From NCBI RefSeq assembly GCF_900105995.1, contig NZ_LT629785.1:2914001-2978000 (forward strand): a stretch of 64,000 bases of DNA. Reading direction: 5' to 3'. A program made the translations under genes and the position numbers. Below the pieces are notes generated by a model. That model worked only from the letters and a program-made list of their open reading frames with translations. It was not told the DNA's origin and did not search any database. Every line of letters begins with the position of its first letter. Position 1 is the stretch's first letter. The stretch comes from Pseudomonas pohangensis. Its GTDB lineage: Bacteria; Pseudomonadota; Gammaproteobacteria; Pseudomonadales; Pseudomonadaceae. Shown in pieces: positions 1 through 9,056 of the stretch.

Positions 1-255
1 GCCATTGCCGCAAGCCAGCAGCAGCACGCCGAGCAGGCCGGCATTGCGCCACTGCAGCCAACCCGGCGAGGTCACGCCACGCCGGCGCAACCAGACAAAC
101 AGGATGCTCCCGGCCAGCAGAAAGCGCAGACCGGCCATCAACAGGGGCGGCCAGGATTCCACACCAATGCGGATCGCCAGATAGGTCGATCCCCAGATCA
201 GATAGAGCGCCAGAAAGGCCCCGATCAGCAACAGCGGCAAGCGACGGACAGACAT
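1..255 (-). CDS. EamA-family transporter (partial, 3' end outside window)
   Basis: The first 85 codons of an inner-membrane transporter of the drug/metabolite transporter superfamily are present; the start codon lies at 253-255 and the rest runs off the left edge. The N-terminus has a hydrophobic helix followed by a WGSTYLAIR segment, which is typical of the first EamA repeat of YedA/RhaT-like permeases, then a second helix containing LRFLLAGS. Substrate cannot be inferred. The gene is transcribed leftward, as is the NYN gene beside it, with a short gap between them. Confidence 0.8.
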   Translation of the reverse strand, partial: MSVRRLPLLLIGAFLALYLIWGSTYLAIRIGVESWPPLLMAGLRFLLAGSILFVWLRRRGVTSPGWLQWRNAGLLGVLLLACGNG

Positions 256-288
256 GCAGTTATCTTCAGACAATGAAAGTGACGCAGC

Positions 289-768
289 TTAACTGCGCAA
301 CAGTAAACCAGCCTCGATCGGGCAGAATCTGTCCGTGGCGCGGATCAGCGATTGCGCAGTGAGGCCGGGCACGCCATAAACGGTGGTCTGCACCGCATTG
401 ACCTGGCGAATCCGCTGCAGCAGCAGGTCGAAATCGCCATCGCCGGAGGCCAGCACCACCCGATCAACCCGCGGCGCGGCATCCAGTACATCGATGGTGA
501 TACCGACATCCCAGTCGCCCTTGGCCGAGCCGTCGCTGCGCTGGATATAGGGCTTGAGCTTCACCTCGAAGCCGAGTTTGCGCAGAATCTGCTGGAACTG
601 CTGCTGGCGCGCATCGCCCCGATCAATCGCGTAGGCATAGGCCTCGACAATCTCGCCCTGGGCTGCCAGTTCCGCCCACAGCGCGGCATAGTTGAAATGG
701 CAGGCATAGCCCTGCCGCACGGTGTAGTAGAGGTTTTGCACATCGGCAAACAGGGCAATCCGGCTCAC
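289..768 (-). CDS. NYN-domain (LabA/DUF88-like) putative nuclease
   Basis: About 159 aa of NYN (PIN-like) fold. The conserved acidic positions are visible: ALFADVQN near the N-terminus, KGDWDVGI in the middle and SGDGDFD in the second half, the pattern expected for a metal-dependent RNase-like active site. The frame stays open up to 876, but the extra residues do not look like the family, so I prefer a GTG start at 768 with a GAGCGAG-like ribosome site just upstream; GTG at 780 is the alternative. A longer start would run into the promoter of the divergent gene at 907. Proteins of this type act on RNA, but the target is unknown. Confidence 0.75.
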   Translation of the reverse strand: MSRIALFADVQNLYYTVRQGYACHFNYAALWAELAAQGEIVEAYAYAIDRGDARQQQFQQILRKLGFEVKLKPYIQRSDGSAKGDWDVGITIDVLDAAPRVDRVVLASGDGDFDLLLQRIRQVNAVQTTVYGVPGLTAQSLIRATDRFCPIEAGLLLRS

Positions 769-906
769 AAGCTCGCTCACTGGCGCTAAACAGCGGGCAG
801 TATGCACCAGCACGGGCCACATCAGGCTTTCATCGCTGCGCAAGCCTGCTACATTGGCCCGCCACGGCCCTGCCACTTGCTCCGCTCAACTGCCCACAGA
901 CTGACC

Positions 907-1590
907 ATGCCGACCATCAATCCATACAGCGTCCTGCTCGAATCCTGGTACTTCTTCCGCCATAACCTGCGCAGCATCGCCGTGCTCTGCCTGCCCTGGC
1001 TGCTGCTCGAGGGGCTGGCACGGCAGCTGGCTGAAGCCCAGGTTAGCGGCCTGGCGCCGGAAGCCCGTGAGCTGCTGGTCACGCTGCTGTTCTATCCACT
1101 CTACAGTGCGGCACTGATCCTGTTTCTCGATGCGCGCAGCCATAACCGCGAAGTATCCACGGGCCAGCTCTGGCGCCAGGCCCTGCTGATCTGGCCGCGC
1201 TTTGCCGTGCTGGCCGGGTTGAGCACGCTATTGATCATTCTCGGCACTTCGCTGCTGATCCTGCCCGGACTCTGGGTGATGCTGCGCCTGCTGTTTGCCG
1301 AATACCTGCTGGCACTCGGTGGCCTTTCGCCGCTGGCAGCCATGCGCGAAAGCTTTCGACTGAGCAGTGGTTACTTCTGGTTGTGCGCGGCCTGCATTTT
1401 CAGCGTGATGCCACTGTTGTGGCTGCTCGACTGGTGGACGTTCCAGCAACTCGGCGAGCAGCCCGATGCCATGGCAGCAATCCTGCTGGATGCCGGCAAC
1501 GGATTCCTGCAACTGTTTGTCAGCGTGATTGGCTACCGGCTGTTCATGCTGCGCACGGCAAAAGCCAGCGCGCCGGAGTCAGCGGTGTGA
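907..1590 (+). CDS. YciC-like (UPF0259) inner-membrane protein
   Basis: A 227-aa hydrophobic protein with about six membrane segments. The N-terminal pattern INPYSVLLESWYFFRHNL followed by long Leu-rich helices resembles YciC/UPF0259 integral membrane proteins of unknown role. The open frame extends upstream to 802, but residues before the ATG at 907 are not family-like and would overlap the promoter zone of the divergent NYN gene. The last 12 bases overlap the end of the convergent SDR gene. Confidence 0.72.
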   Translation: MPTINPYSVLLESWYFFRHNLRSIAVLCLPWLLLEGLARQLAEAQVSGLAPEARELLVTLLFYPLYSAALILFLDARSHNREVSTGQLWRQALLIWPRFAVLAGLSTLLIILGTSLLILPGLWVMLRLLFAEYLLALGGLSPLAAMRESFRLSSGYFWLCAACIFSVMPLLWLLDWWTFQQLGEQPDAMAAILLDAGNGFLQLFVSVIGYRLFMLRTAKASAPESAV

Positions 1591-2421
1591 AGCACTGCGC
1601 TTGACGCCCGACATGCGTGGCAGCAACACGCGCTCGAACAGGCGCGGGAAATAGCGCGCCAGCAGGCGCGCACGCCAGTCCACATTCGACATCACCAGCA
1701 GGCGCTTGCGCTTGAGCGCTGCATGGTAGATCGCCTCGGCGACATCCTGTGCCGAGGCCACCCGCCCCATCGCCAGCGGCGGCTGGGCGGATATGGCGGC
1801 ATCGCCGATCAGGGCATTCTTGCGCAGGTCGGTCGCGGTGAAACCCGGACACACCAGCATCACCCCCACCCCGGAGCCCTTGAGCTCGCAGCGCAGCGTT
1901 TCGAACAGTCCGTGCAGGGCGTGCTTGCTGGCGTTGTAGGCGCTGCGATAGAGCAGCGGCGAAAAGCCCGACAGCGAACTCATGACGATAATCTGGCCAT
2001 TGCGTTCGATCAGGCTGCGCAAGGCGGCCTGGGTGCAGTGCACTGCGCCGAAGTAGTTGATCGCCATGATCCGCTTGAACACCTCCAGCGAGGTATCGGC
2101 AAAGGTGCTGCGATGGGTGACCCCGGCGTTATTGATCAGCACATCAATGCCGCCAAACTGCTCGATAGCCTGTGCCACACAGGCCTCAACCCGTTCGGCA
2201 TCGGCGACATCACAACACAGGCCCAGCGCCTCGACGTTGTGGTGGCTGCTCAGGTGCTGCACCAGGCTGTCGAGGGTCTCCTGTTCGAGGTCAAATATCA
2301 CCAGGCGCGCACCGGCCTGGGCGAAACGCAACACCAGCGCACGGCCGATACCGGCGCAACCACCGGTGACCAGCACCACCTTGCGCTCATACATCTTGCT
2401 GGCAAATACCTTGCGATACAT
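1579..2421 (-). CDS. Short-chain dehydrogenase/reductase (SDR)
   Basis: A 280-aa classical SDR, an NAD(P)-dependent oxidoreductase of unknown substrate. The Rossmann motif TGGCAGIG is at residues 19-26, NNAG at 97-100 and the catalytic Ser149-Tyr162-Lys166 set is intact (SSL; YNASK). The ATG at 2421 is preceded by GGCGGGGG; a second in-frame ATG at 2394 (MYERKVV) is possible. It lies 14 bp downstream of the CDGSH gene on the same strand, so the two are probably co-transcribed. It is cytoplasmic, with a mildly hydrophobic C-terminal stretch. Confidence 0.85.
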   Translation of the reverse strand: MYRKVFASKMYERKVVLVTGGCAGIGRALVLRFAQAGARLVIFDLEQETLDSLVQHLSSHHNVEALGLCCDVADAERVEACVAQAIEQFGGIDVLINNAGVTHRSTFADTSLEVFKRIMAINYFGAVHCTQAALRSLIERNGQIIVMSSLSGFSPLLYRSAYNASKHALHGLFETLRCELKGSGVGVMLVCPGFTATDLRKNALIGDAAISAQPPLAMGRVASAQDVAEAIYHAALKRKRLLVMSNVDWRARLLARYFPRLFERVLLPRMSGVKRSASHR

Positions 2422-2435
2422 CGGAGCCCCCGCCT

Positions 2436-2675
2436 TCAGAGTTGCTTGTGACTGCCATCGCACAGCGGTGCGCTGCGGGTCTGTTTGCAGCCACAAAAGT
2501 ACAGGGTTTCATTCTGCACCGCCGTGTATTTCAACGGTGTGATGCCACTGCCCTTGTGCGAACCATCGCAGAAAGGCTGCTTGCTGCTGCGGCCGCAGGC
2601 ACACCAGAAATAATCCTGGCCGGCCTCGACATCCACCGCATAGGGTGACTTGCGGGCAATCTGTGGCTCGTTCAT
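2436..2675 (-). CDS. CDGSH-type iron-sulfur protein
   Basis: A 79-aa protein with two complete CDGSH motifs, each with the 3-Cys/1-His ligand set for a [2Fe-2S] cluster: C25/C27/C36/H40 and C61/C63/C72/H76. Tandem-motif CDGSH proteins are usually small soluble redox or cluster-storage proteins of undefined partner. It precedes the SDR gene by 14 bp, which suggests that the two products may work together, though this is inference only. Confidence 0.9.
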   Translation of the reverse strand: MNEPQIARKSPYAVDVEAGQDYFWCACGRSSKQPFCDGSHKGSGITPLKYTAVQNETLYFCGCKQTRSAPLCDGSHKQL

Positions 2676-2805
2676 TTACAGTTCCTCGACTTCAATGCAG
2701 GCTGTGCCAAGCAAGCATAGCTGCTTCTCGGCGGACGCTGTCTCAACCTGCAGCGCCTCTGCGCCCTGCTAATCTGCTTGCAGCTACTAACTCAGGGACT
2801 ACCGC

Positions 2806-3549
2806 ATGCGCACATCATCACTGGCTTTCTGGCTAAGCCTGCTGGTGCTTCTGCCCCTGAATACTCTGGCAGACAAATTATTGCGCTTTGGAACCTTCCA
2901 GAATGCCCACTCGCCGGCACTGCATATCTGCGAGCAGGTATTGCGCGAAGCCTATGCCAAACTGGGGCGCAGTATCGCCGTCGAGTACCTGCCCGGCGAA
3001 CGCTCCCTTTACTGGGCACGCAGCGGACGTCTGGACGGTGAACTGTGCCGCGGGCAGGCGCATGCCGGGTTATTGTTCGTTCCGACTCCGCTGTATCAAT
3101 GGCAACTGGGCGTCTTTTCCAATCAACCCTTGAGCATCCAGTCCTGGGCTGACCTCAAACCCTACAAAATTGCTTACGAACGCAGCATGAGCATCATCAG
3201 CGCGCATCAGGAGCTCGATCTGGTCCCGGTCAACAACATCGAGTCTGGCATCCTGCTGCTGAGCAAGAATCGCGTCGACATTCTGCTGGATGACTACAAC
3301 TCGGTGTTATATGCCGCCCGCAAAATGAAGATCGAGCATCTGCTTGGGGGCAGGCAGGTGGTCGAGCGAGGCCCGATCTACCACCTGCCTAACCCCAAGC
3401 ATGCGCTGCTGGCCATGCAACTCGAAGTCGTTCTGGCACAGATGGCCAGGGACGGCCGCATCGAGCAGATTGAACAAGAAGTAATGGCCGAATTCATGCT
3501 GGAAGCCGCACGGGACGACAGCACGGCACCAGCCTCAAGCAGTCATTAG
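2806..3549 (+). CDS. Periplasmic solute-binding-like protein (SBP family 3 type)
   Basis: A 247-aa protein with a Sec signal peptide (MRTSSLAFW then a hydrophobic core, cleavage near residue 22). The body follows the layout of bacterial extracellular solute-binding family 3 proteins: LLRFGTF strand, an arginine-rich YLPGERSL segment, and a C-terminal lobe beginning ILLDDYNS. No ABC permease genes sit nearby, so it may be an orphan sensor-like or binding protein, as is common in Pseudomonas. Ligand unknown. Confidence 0.7.
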   Translation: MRTSSLAFWLSLLVLLPLNTLADKLLRFGTFQNAHSPALHICEQVLREAYAKLGRSIAVEYLPGERSLYWARSGRLDGELCRGQAHAGLLFVPTPLYQWQLGVFSNQPLSIQSWADLKPYKIAYERSMSIISAHQELDLVPVNNIESGILLLSKNRVDILLDDYNSVLYAARKMKIEHLLGGRQVVERGPIYHLPNPKHALLAMQLEVVLAQMARDGRIEQIEQEVMAEFMLEAARDDSTAPASSSH

Positions 3550-3555
3550 GTCTGT

Positions 3556-6141
3556 TCAGCGCCGCGGCTTGGCCCGCGCAGTCGGCTCGGCCACCAGTGG
3601 ATCATCCGGCCAGTAGTGCTTGGGATAACGACCTTTCAGATCCTTTTTCACCTCGCTGTAGGTATTGGCCCAGAAACTCGCCAGATCCTGGGTGACCTGT
3701 ACCGGTTTGTGGCCAGGCGACAGCAGGTGCAGCTTGAGTGGCTGCCGGCCACCGGCCAGCGCTGGCGTAACGGCCAGACCGAACAGCTCCTGCAGGCGCA
3801 CCGCCAGCACCGGTGGCTGCTGCTGATAGTCAATGCGGATGCGCGAGCCCGAGGGCACTTCCAGTGCCTTCGGCGCCAGCTCGTCGAGCTGCTGCGGCAA
3901 CGGCCAGGGCAGCAGGTTGCCGAGCATGCCGGCCAGGTCGAGGCTGCCGAAATGACTGATGCGCCTGACCTTGTCCAGATACGGCAGCAGCCAGTCTTCC
4001 AGACGCTCCAGCAGCGCCCTGTCGCTGACATCCGGCCACTGGCTTTGTCCGGACTGTTCGAGGTCCAGCCGCCGCAGCAGGCCGATACGTGCCTGCCACT
4101 GGCGCAGCTCGGGCGTCCAGTTCAGCAATGCCAGGCCCTTGCGCCGCACCAGTGCCAGCAGGGCACGGCCCCGCGCCGCTTCATCGAGCTGTGTCAGGGG
4201 CTGGGTGTCGAACAGCAACTCGCCGATCTTGCGCTGGCGTTCGGCACGCAACAGCCCTTCGCGCTCGTCCCATTCCAGCACATCATGGCTGCGCAGCTGC
4301 TCGGCCAGCGGGCCGTCAAACAGTTGCGGATCGAGTTCGGCCGCCAGATAGATGCACTCTTCCCGCTGGCCCTGGCGGCTGCCCAGATCGGCCACCACCA
4401 GCCATTCGTGCTTCATCAGCGCATCGCTTTGCGCGAACTGGGCAGCCCGACCATTGGCCAGCCGGTATCCGGCACCATCGGCACGCCGCTGCCGGGCGAT
4501 CCGGTCCGGGTAGGCAAACGCCAGCAGACACCCAAGCCAGCGCGGGTGTTGCGGATCGTCTACCGCCTGACTGATGTCTGCCGTAGGAGCGGGCTTGCCC
4601 GCGAATGACTGCGAAGCCCCTTTCGCGGGCAAGCCCGCTCCTGCATGTTTGAGCAGCCCGGCGAACTGCCGGGACAGTTGCCGCACGCGTTGCACTGCGG
4701 CCTGCGCGCTCCGCTCGGGTCGGCGCTCACCACTGAGCAGGCTCAACCGGCTGTGCAGGTCGGCACCAGCGCCGCGCAGGATGTCACGCTCACCAAGCAC
4801 TGCGGCCAGATCACAAGCCAGCGCCGCCAGCCCCAGCGCCTGACCGCGCAACAGCAGATGGGCAATGCGCGGATGGCTGGGCAACTCGGCCATGGCCTGG
4901 CCGTGGGCGGTCAATGCTCCCGATGCATCCAGCGCACCAAGCCCCTGCAGCAAGTCGCGGGCCTGGGCGAAAGCTGCCGCTGGCGGCGCATCCAGCCAGG
5001 CCAGCTCAGCCGGCGTCACGCCCCAGCGCGCCAGTTGCAAGGCCAGCCCGGCCAGATCGGCCTGGAGAATTTCTGCCGTAGAGTAAGCCGCCAGTTGCTC
5101 ATGCTGCGCCTGTGACCACAAGCGGTAACACGCACCCGGCTCCAGCCGCCCGGCGCGGCCGGCGCGCTGGGTTGCCGAAGCACGGGAAATGCGCTGGGTA
5201 TGCAGACGGGTCATGCCACTGGCCGGATCGAAACAGGGCACCCGCTCCAGCCCGGCATCGATGACCACGCGCACGCCCTCGATGGTCAGGCTGGTTTCGG
5301 CGATATTGGTCGCCAGCACCACCTTGCGCCGGCCGGCGGGTGCCGGCTCGATGGCGGCACGCTGGGCCGCCAGATCCAGCTCGCCATGCAGCGGGCAGAG
5401 CAGAATATCCTGCCGCGCCGCCAGCACCCCGGCCAACTGTTCATGCACGCGACGGATTTCCGCCTGCCCGGGGAGGAACACCAGCAGACTGCCGGACTGC
5501 TCGCTGATGGCCTGCTGCACCGTCTGCACCACTTGCGGCTCGATCCACTCGCCCGGCTGAAAGGGTCGTCCCCAGTGGGTCTGCACCGGATGCATGCGCC
5601 CATCACTGCTGATAACCGGTGCGGCTCCGAGCAGCGTCGACAGCCGTTCGCCCTCCAGCGTGGCAGACATCAGCAGCACCTTGAGTGGCAGCTCGTCGCG
5701 CAGCAGCTCCCGGCCGTTCAGGCACAGCGCCAGCGCCAGATCGGCATCCAGACTGCGCTCGTGAAACTCATCGAAAATGACCAGGCCGACGCCTTCCAGC
5801 GCCGGATCCGCTTGCAGGCGCCGGGCCAGAATGCCTTCGGTTACCACCTCGATACGCGTGCGCGGGCCGATCCTGCTGTCCAGGCGAATGCGATAACCGA
5901 CCGTTTCACCCACCGATTCACCCAGCTCGCTGGCCAGCCGCTCGGCGGCCGCCCGTGCCGCCAGCCGCCGAGGCTCCAGCATGAGGATGCTTTGCCCGGC
6001 CAGCCATGGTTCGTGCAGCAGCGCCAGCGGTACCCGCGTGGTCTTGCCGGCGCCCGGCGGCGCCTCCAGCACGGCTTCATGGCGTATGGCGAAGGCCGCG
6101 CACAGAGCAGCTAGTACATCGTCGATGGGCAGGCAGTTCAT
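3556..6141 (-). CDS. hrpB: ATP-dependent helicase HrpB
   Basis: A DEAH-box helicase of about 861 aa. The Walker A segment PPGAGKTT is near residue 30, DEFH follows in motif II, SAT in motif III, and the QRAGRAGR motif VI is present, then HA2 and the long HrpB-type C-terminal domain. HrpB function in Pseudomonas is not well defined (RNA helicase class). An ATG at 6141 with GGAG five bases upstream is preferred over GTG at 6147. An in-frame REP palindrome pair at 4583-4644 adds about 21 residues near position 500-520, between the helicase core and the C-terminal domain; the frame stays open. Confidence 0.93.
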   Translation of the reverse strand: MNCLPIDDVLAALCAAFAIRHEAVLEAPPGAGKTTRVPLALLHEPWLAGQSILMLEPRRLAARAAAERLASELGESVGETVGYRIRLDSRIGPRTRIEVVTEGILARRLQADPALEGVGLVIFDEFHERSLDADLALALCLNGRELLRDELPLKVLLMSATLEGERLSTLLGAAPVISSDGRMHPVQTHWGRPFQPGEWIEPQVVQTVQQAISEQSGSLLVFLPGQAEIRRVHEQLAGVLAARQDILLCPLHGELDLAAQRAAIEPAPAGRRKVVLATNIAETSLTIEGVRVVIDAGLERVPCFDPASGMTRLHTQRISRASATQRAGRAGRLEPGACYRLWSQAQHEQLAAYSTAEILQADLAGLALQLARWGVTPAELAWLDAPPAAAFAQARDLLQGLGALDASGALTAHGQAMAELPSHPRIAHLLLRGQALGLAALACDLAAVLGERDILRGAGADLHSRLSLLSGERRPERSAQAAVQRVRQLSRQFAGLLKHAGAGLPAKGASQSFAGKPAPTADISQAVDDPQHPRWLGCLLAFAYPDRIARQRRADGAGYRLANGRAAQFAQSDALMKHEWLVVADLGSRQGQREECIYLAAELDPQLFDGPLAEQLRSHDVLEWDEREGLLRAERQRKIGELLFDTQPLTQLDEAARGRALLALVRRKGLALLNWTPELRQWQARIGLLRRLDLEQSGQSQWPDVSDRALLERLEDWLLPYLDKVRRISHFGSLDLAGMLGNLLPWPLPQQLDELAPKALEVPSGSRIRIDYQQQPPVLAVRLQELFGLAVTPALAGGRQPLKLHLLSPGHKPVQVTQDLASFWANTYSEVKKDLKGRYPKHYWPDDPLVAEPTARAKPRR
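4583..4644. repeat. Pseudomonas REP pair (REPIN-like) inside hrpB
   Basis: Two inverted copies of the Pseudomonas REP core face each other: GTAGGAGCGGGCTTGCCCGC at 4583-4602 and its reverse complement ending at 4643, separated by about 17 bases. Such elements are normally extragenic. Here the pair sits within the hrpB reading frame and is translated without a stop on the coding strand. Confidence 0.9.
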
Positions 6142-6266
6142 GGGCACTCCAGACTAGAGGCCCATTATAGAGGCGGGCATAGCGAGCCGCAGCGCCTAGC
6201 TACCGTCCACGGGTGGGTCGCGTACAGAGCCACATCGCTGCTGGCAGGCGCCAACCCCGGATTGGC

Positions 6267-7217
6267 TTAACTGGCGCGGCGCGCGTCAATGCTCACTTGC
6301 GCTGCGCCCGCGTCAGAACTGACAGCGCCGTCCCTCTGCCATTCCGGCGGTCCCCACAGATGCTTCAGACGCTGGCCCAGCGGACCGGGACGGGCCACAT
6401 CGCGACAGATCGCAACAAGTTCGTGGAAGGTCAATGTAACCAGATTGCTGCTGTGAATTTGTCGCACCACGCCGTATTCCGGTGGCTCTGCCGGGTCTTC
6501 AGCAGCATAGGTGCCAAATATATGGTCCCAGACCATCAGCACGCCGCCCATGTTGCGATCAATGTAGCGCGGGTTACGGCCGTGGTGCACGCGGTGATTA
6601 GACGGCGTATTGAACAGCCACTCAATTGGCGCCGGCAGCTGCCCGACCCACTGGGTATGCACGAATATCTGCATAGTCATGTTTGCCGCCAGCAGGGTAA
6701 GCACCCACTCCGGTGGAAAACCAAGCAGTAGTGCCGGCAGAAAGAAGGCATACACCCCGGCCACCGCGTATAACAGACTCTGGCGGAAAGCCACGGTGAA
6801 GTTGAAGTACTCTGAGGCGTGGTGCACCTCATGCACAGCCCAGAAGAGGCGTATGCGATGTGCCGACAAGTGAAAAATGTAAAAACAGAAGTCGACCAGG
6901 ACAAACAGCAGCAGCAGTGACCAGGGGGTAATCGGCAAGGTAGTCAGCCGGAAGCTGTAGACCCACTCGAAGACTGGCACCACCACGGCGAGCACCATAA
7001 AGCCCTCGGCGAGCAGGACATAACTGCCACCCATCAAGATGCTGACCATGCTGTCAGTGAAGTTGTACTTGTTGTCACGACGAAAGTGCCACCATTCCAG
7101 ACCGGCCAGGCTCAGGGTCAGCGGCAGGGCCAGCAGCATCAGCATCTGGCTGGGCATCAGCCAGTTCCGCAGCATCTCCAGCCAACCAGACAAGGTGATC
7201 AATACAGTAGCGGCCAT
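6267..7217 (-). CDS. Fatty-acid hydroxylase/sterol desaturase family protein
   Basis: A 316-aa membrane-bound di-iron oxygenase-fold protein. The histidine clusters are in the canonical order: HLSAH, then HEVHH, then NHRVHH, spaced by membrane helices; at least four hydrophobic segments precede and separate them. Family members hydroxylate or desaturate lipids or other hydrophobic substrates at the inner membrane. The ATG at 7217 has GGGAGA upstream. It is the last gene of a leftward set beginning with the dioxygenase at 9949, directly downstream of an AraC regulator, which suggests a regulated catabolic or lipid-modifying role. Substrate unknown. Confidence 0.88.
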   Translation of the reverse strand: MAATVLITLSGWLEMLRNWLMPSQMLMLLALPLTLSLAGLEWWHFRRDNKYNFTDSMVSILMGGSYVLLAEGFMVLAVVVPVFEWVYSFRLTTLPITPWSLLLLFVLVDFCFYIFHLSAHRIRLFWAVHEVHHASEYFNFTVAFRQSLLYAVAGVYAFFLPALLLGFPPEWVLTLLAANMTMQIFVHTQWVGQLPAPIEWLFNTPSNHRVHHGRNPRYIDRNMGGVLMVWDHIFGTYAAEDPAEPPEYGVVRQIHSSNLVTLTFHELVAICRDVARPGPLGQRLKHLWGPPEWQRDGAVSSDAGAAQVSIDARRAS

Positions 7218-7294
7218 AAGGGTCTCCCAAGGGTTGAATCAATAGGGAAACTTTATCCATGCCTTGCGTTGAGGTATTGATAGTTTGCGCCAAA

Positions 7295-8248
7295 TCAGTC
7301 GCCAGCATGCCTCGGTGCCAATTTGTTCCAGCGCCGGTAGGCATGGTTGAACGCGCTCTGTTCGGCATAGCCGAGAAGGAAGGCGACCTCCTTGAGACTC
7401 AGCGTCGGATCATCAAGCAGGTGTTGCGCGTGCCGCTGACGAATAGCGTCCAACAGCTGACGGTAGGAGCAGCCTGATTCGCTAAGCCGGCGTTGCAGCG
7501 TGCGCTGCGACAGATGCAAGTGCGCCGCCACCGCAGCGACAGGCGCACCCGACGGCAGCGTATGCAGAATTGCTTTCTCTACCGCGCGGACCAGCTCGGT
7601 GGCGCTCGGTAAAGCCTCGCGCAAGGTGCGCTGTCGACTGCGCCAGGCTGGGCTGAGGGTGGCGCGGCTCAGGTCGATGGGCGCCTGCAACGCCTCGGCG
7701 GCGAATACCAGGCGCAGCGCCGGACGTCCGAACTGTACCGGACAGCCAAATGCCGCCAGGTAGGCCGCCACCTCCCCAGCAGGCGCATTCATCACCTCGA
7801 CCCGCAGTGGCTGGCCGGCGGCCGGGCACACGCTGCGCACGACCGTCAGCAAGGCCATGGCATGCAGCTGTTCCAATATGCGGTCGTGCAGCCCGAAGCG
7901 GTCATCCCAGGAAATGGTGACCTGTTGGCCGGCCCTGCTTAACTGCGCCCAATTCTGCCCGTAGAACCACTTTTCCAGCAGCAGGTAGGTATCGAGAAAT
8001 TCACCCAAGGTACGGGTGTTGACCAACAGATAACCAAGCGGCCCGACATGTTGCAGCTGCACATGCTGGCCGATTTCCAAGCCGCGCGCCGGCCCTGGAG
8101 CCTGGGCAATGGTGGCATGCACCTTCAGCGTCCATTGTTCCAGCGTCAGCGCGTTTGAGGAGCGCGGCACCACAACGTTACTGGGCTGACCGAGGCTGGC
8201 CAGCCAGTCGTCGAGTATTCCAGCAAAGTTGCTGGTGATAACGATCAT
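7295..8248 (-). CDS. AraC-family transcriptional regulator (OruR-like N-domain)
   Basis: A 317-aa regulator. The first 220 residues look like the ligand-binding domain of AraC proteins of the OruR/ArgR-like group, and the C-terminal 80 residues form the two-helix-turn-helix DNA-binding domain (AAHLHLSQRTLQRRL; then KEVAFLLGYAEQSAFNHAYRRW). It begins 10 bp after the hydratase stop codon and precedes the hydroxylase, so it lies within the operon that it may control. Confidence 0.88.
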   Translation of the reverse strand: MIVITSNFAGILDDWLASLGQPSNVVVPRSSNALTLEQWTLKVHATIAQAPGPARGLEIGQHVQLQHVGPLGYLLVNTRTLGEFLDTYLLLEKWFYGQNWAQLSRAGQQVTISWDDRFGLHDRILEQLHAMALLTVVRSVCPAAGQPLRVEVMNAPAGEVAAYLAAFGCPVQFGRPALRLVFAAEALQAPIDLSRATLSPAWRSRQRTLREALPSATELVRAVEKAILHTLPSGAPVAAVAAHLHLSQRTLQRRLSESGCSYRQLLDAIRQRHAQHLLDDPTLSLKEVAFLLGYAEQSAFNHAYRRWNKLAPRHAGD

Positions 8249-8258
8249 CGCGGCGCCA

Positions 8259-9056
8259 TCAGGTAAACGAGCATGTCACCTCACCCAACCCGGCTACTTC
8301 AAAACACAGCTGATCGCCCCGGGTGATTTCGGCAATCGGCGCCAATGCACCGGTAAGCAACACATCACCGGCACGCAGAGGCTGGCCGAGGGCGGCCATT
8401 TTTTGTGCCAGCCACAGTGCCGTGCTCAGGACATCCTTCAACACGATAGCCACACCCGCCTGCAACGGCTGGCCGTTGCATAGTAGCGTGCCGCGCAGCG
8501 CCTGCCCTTGCAGCTGTGCCAATGGTAAAGGCTGATCGCCCAGCACATAGAGCCCCGCGGACAGGTTGTCGGAGACCGCGTCAAGCAGAGTCAACTGCCA
8601 GTCGGCAACCGCCGAGTCGTTGATTTCCAGCGCCGGCACCACTGCATCGATACTGCTCAGCAATTGCTCGCGGGTGATCGTGCCAGACGGCAAGTCGAGC
8701 GCCAGCAGTAGCGCCAGTTCGATCTCGACTTTTGGTTGCAGCAGGCGCTCCCAGGCGATGATGTCGCCCGAACGGCAGGCGGTGTCGGCGAATAACCAGC
8801 CATACAGCGGTTCCTCGACCTTGAGCGCCGCACGCCGCGCTGCCGAGGTCAAACCGGCCTTGACTCCGCTCAGGCGCCGACCCTGTGCCAGCGCCTGCTG
8901 CATTCCCGCAGCCTGCACCTGATAAGCCTCATCCAGACTGGCGAGGGCATAGCTTTGGCTAACCTGCGGCCCGGGCTGACGCTGGCTCCGTGCCGTCGCC
9001 AGACTGCTGGCCGCGCCCAGCAAGCGCGTGTCAGTGACAGGGGGCAGTGCGCTCAT
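8259..9056 (-). CDS. 2-keto-4-pentenoate hydratase / fumarylacetoacetase-fold protein
   Basis: A 265-aa member of the MhpD/FAH-like superfamily, which hydrate or decarboxylate 2-oxo acids in meta-cleavage pathways. Typical elements: LSGVKAGLT near residue 63, the metal-ligand segment KVEIELALLL around 110, ALEINDS, and the C-terminal GDVLLTGAL block. Its ATG overlaps the stop of the upstream dioxygenase by ATGA, indicating translational coupling. The context suggests breakdown of an organic acid, but no ring-cleavage enzyme is adjacent. Confidence 0.82.
   Translation of the reverse strand: MSALPPVTDTRLLGAASSLATARSQRQPGPQVSQSYALASLDEAYQVQAAGMQQALAQGRRLSGVKAGLTSAARRAALKVEEPLYGWLFADTACRSGDIIAWERLLQPKVEIELALLLALDLPSGTITREQLLSSIDAVVPALEINDSAVADWQLTLLDAVSDNLSAGLYVLGDQPLPLAQLQGQALRGTLLCNGQPLQAGVAIVLKDVLSTALWLAQKMAALGQPLRAGDVLLTGALAPIAEITRGDQLCFEVAGLGEVTCSFT

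Noticed and set aside
5200..6114. 304-codon plus-strand frame across hrpB
   Set aside because: His/Gln/Arg-rich antisense shadow of the helicase core.
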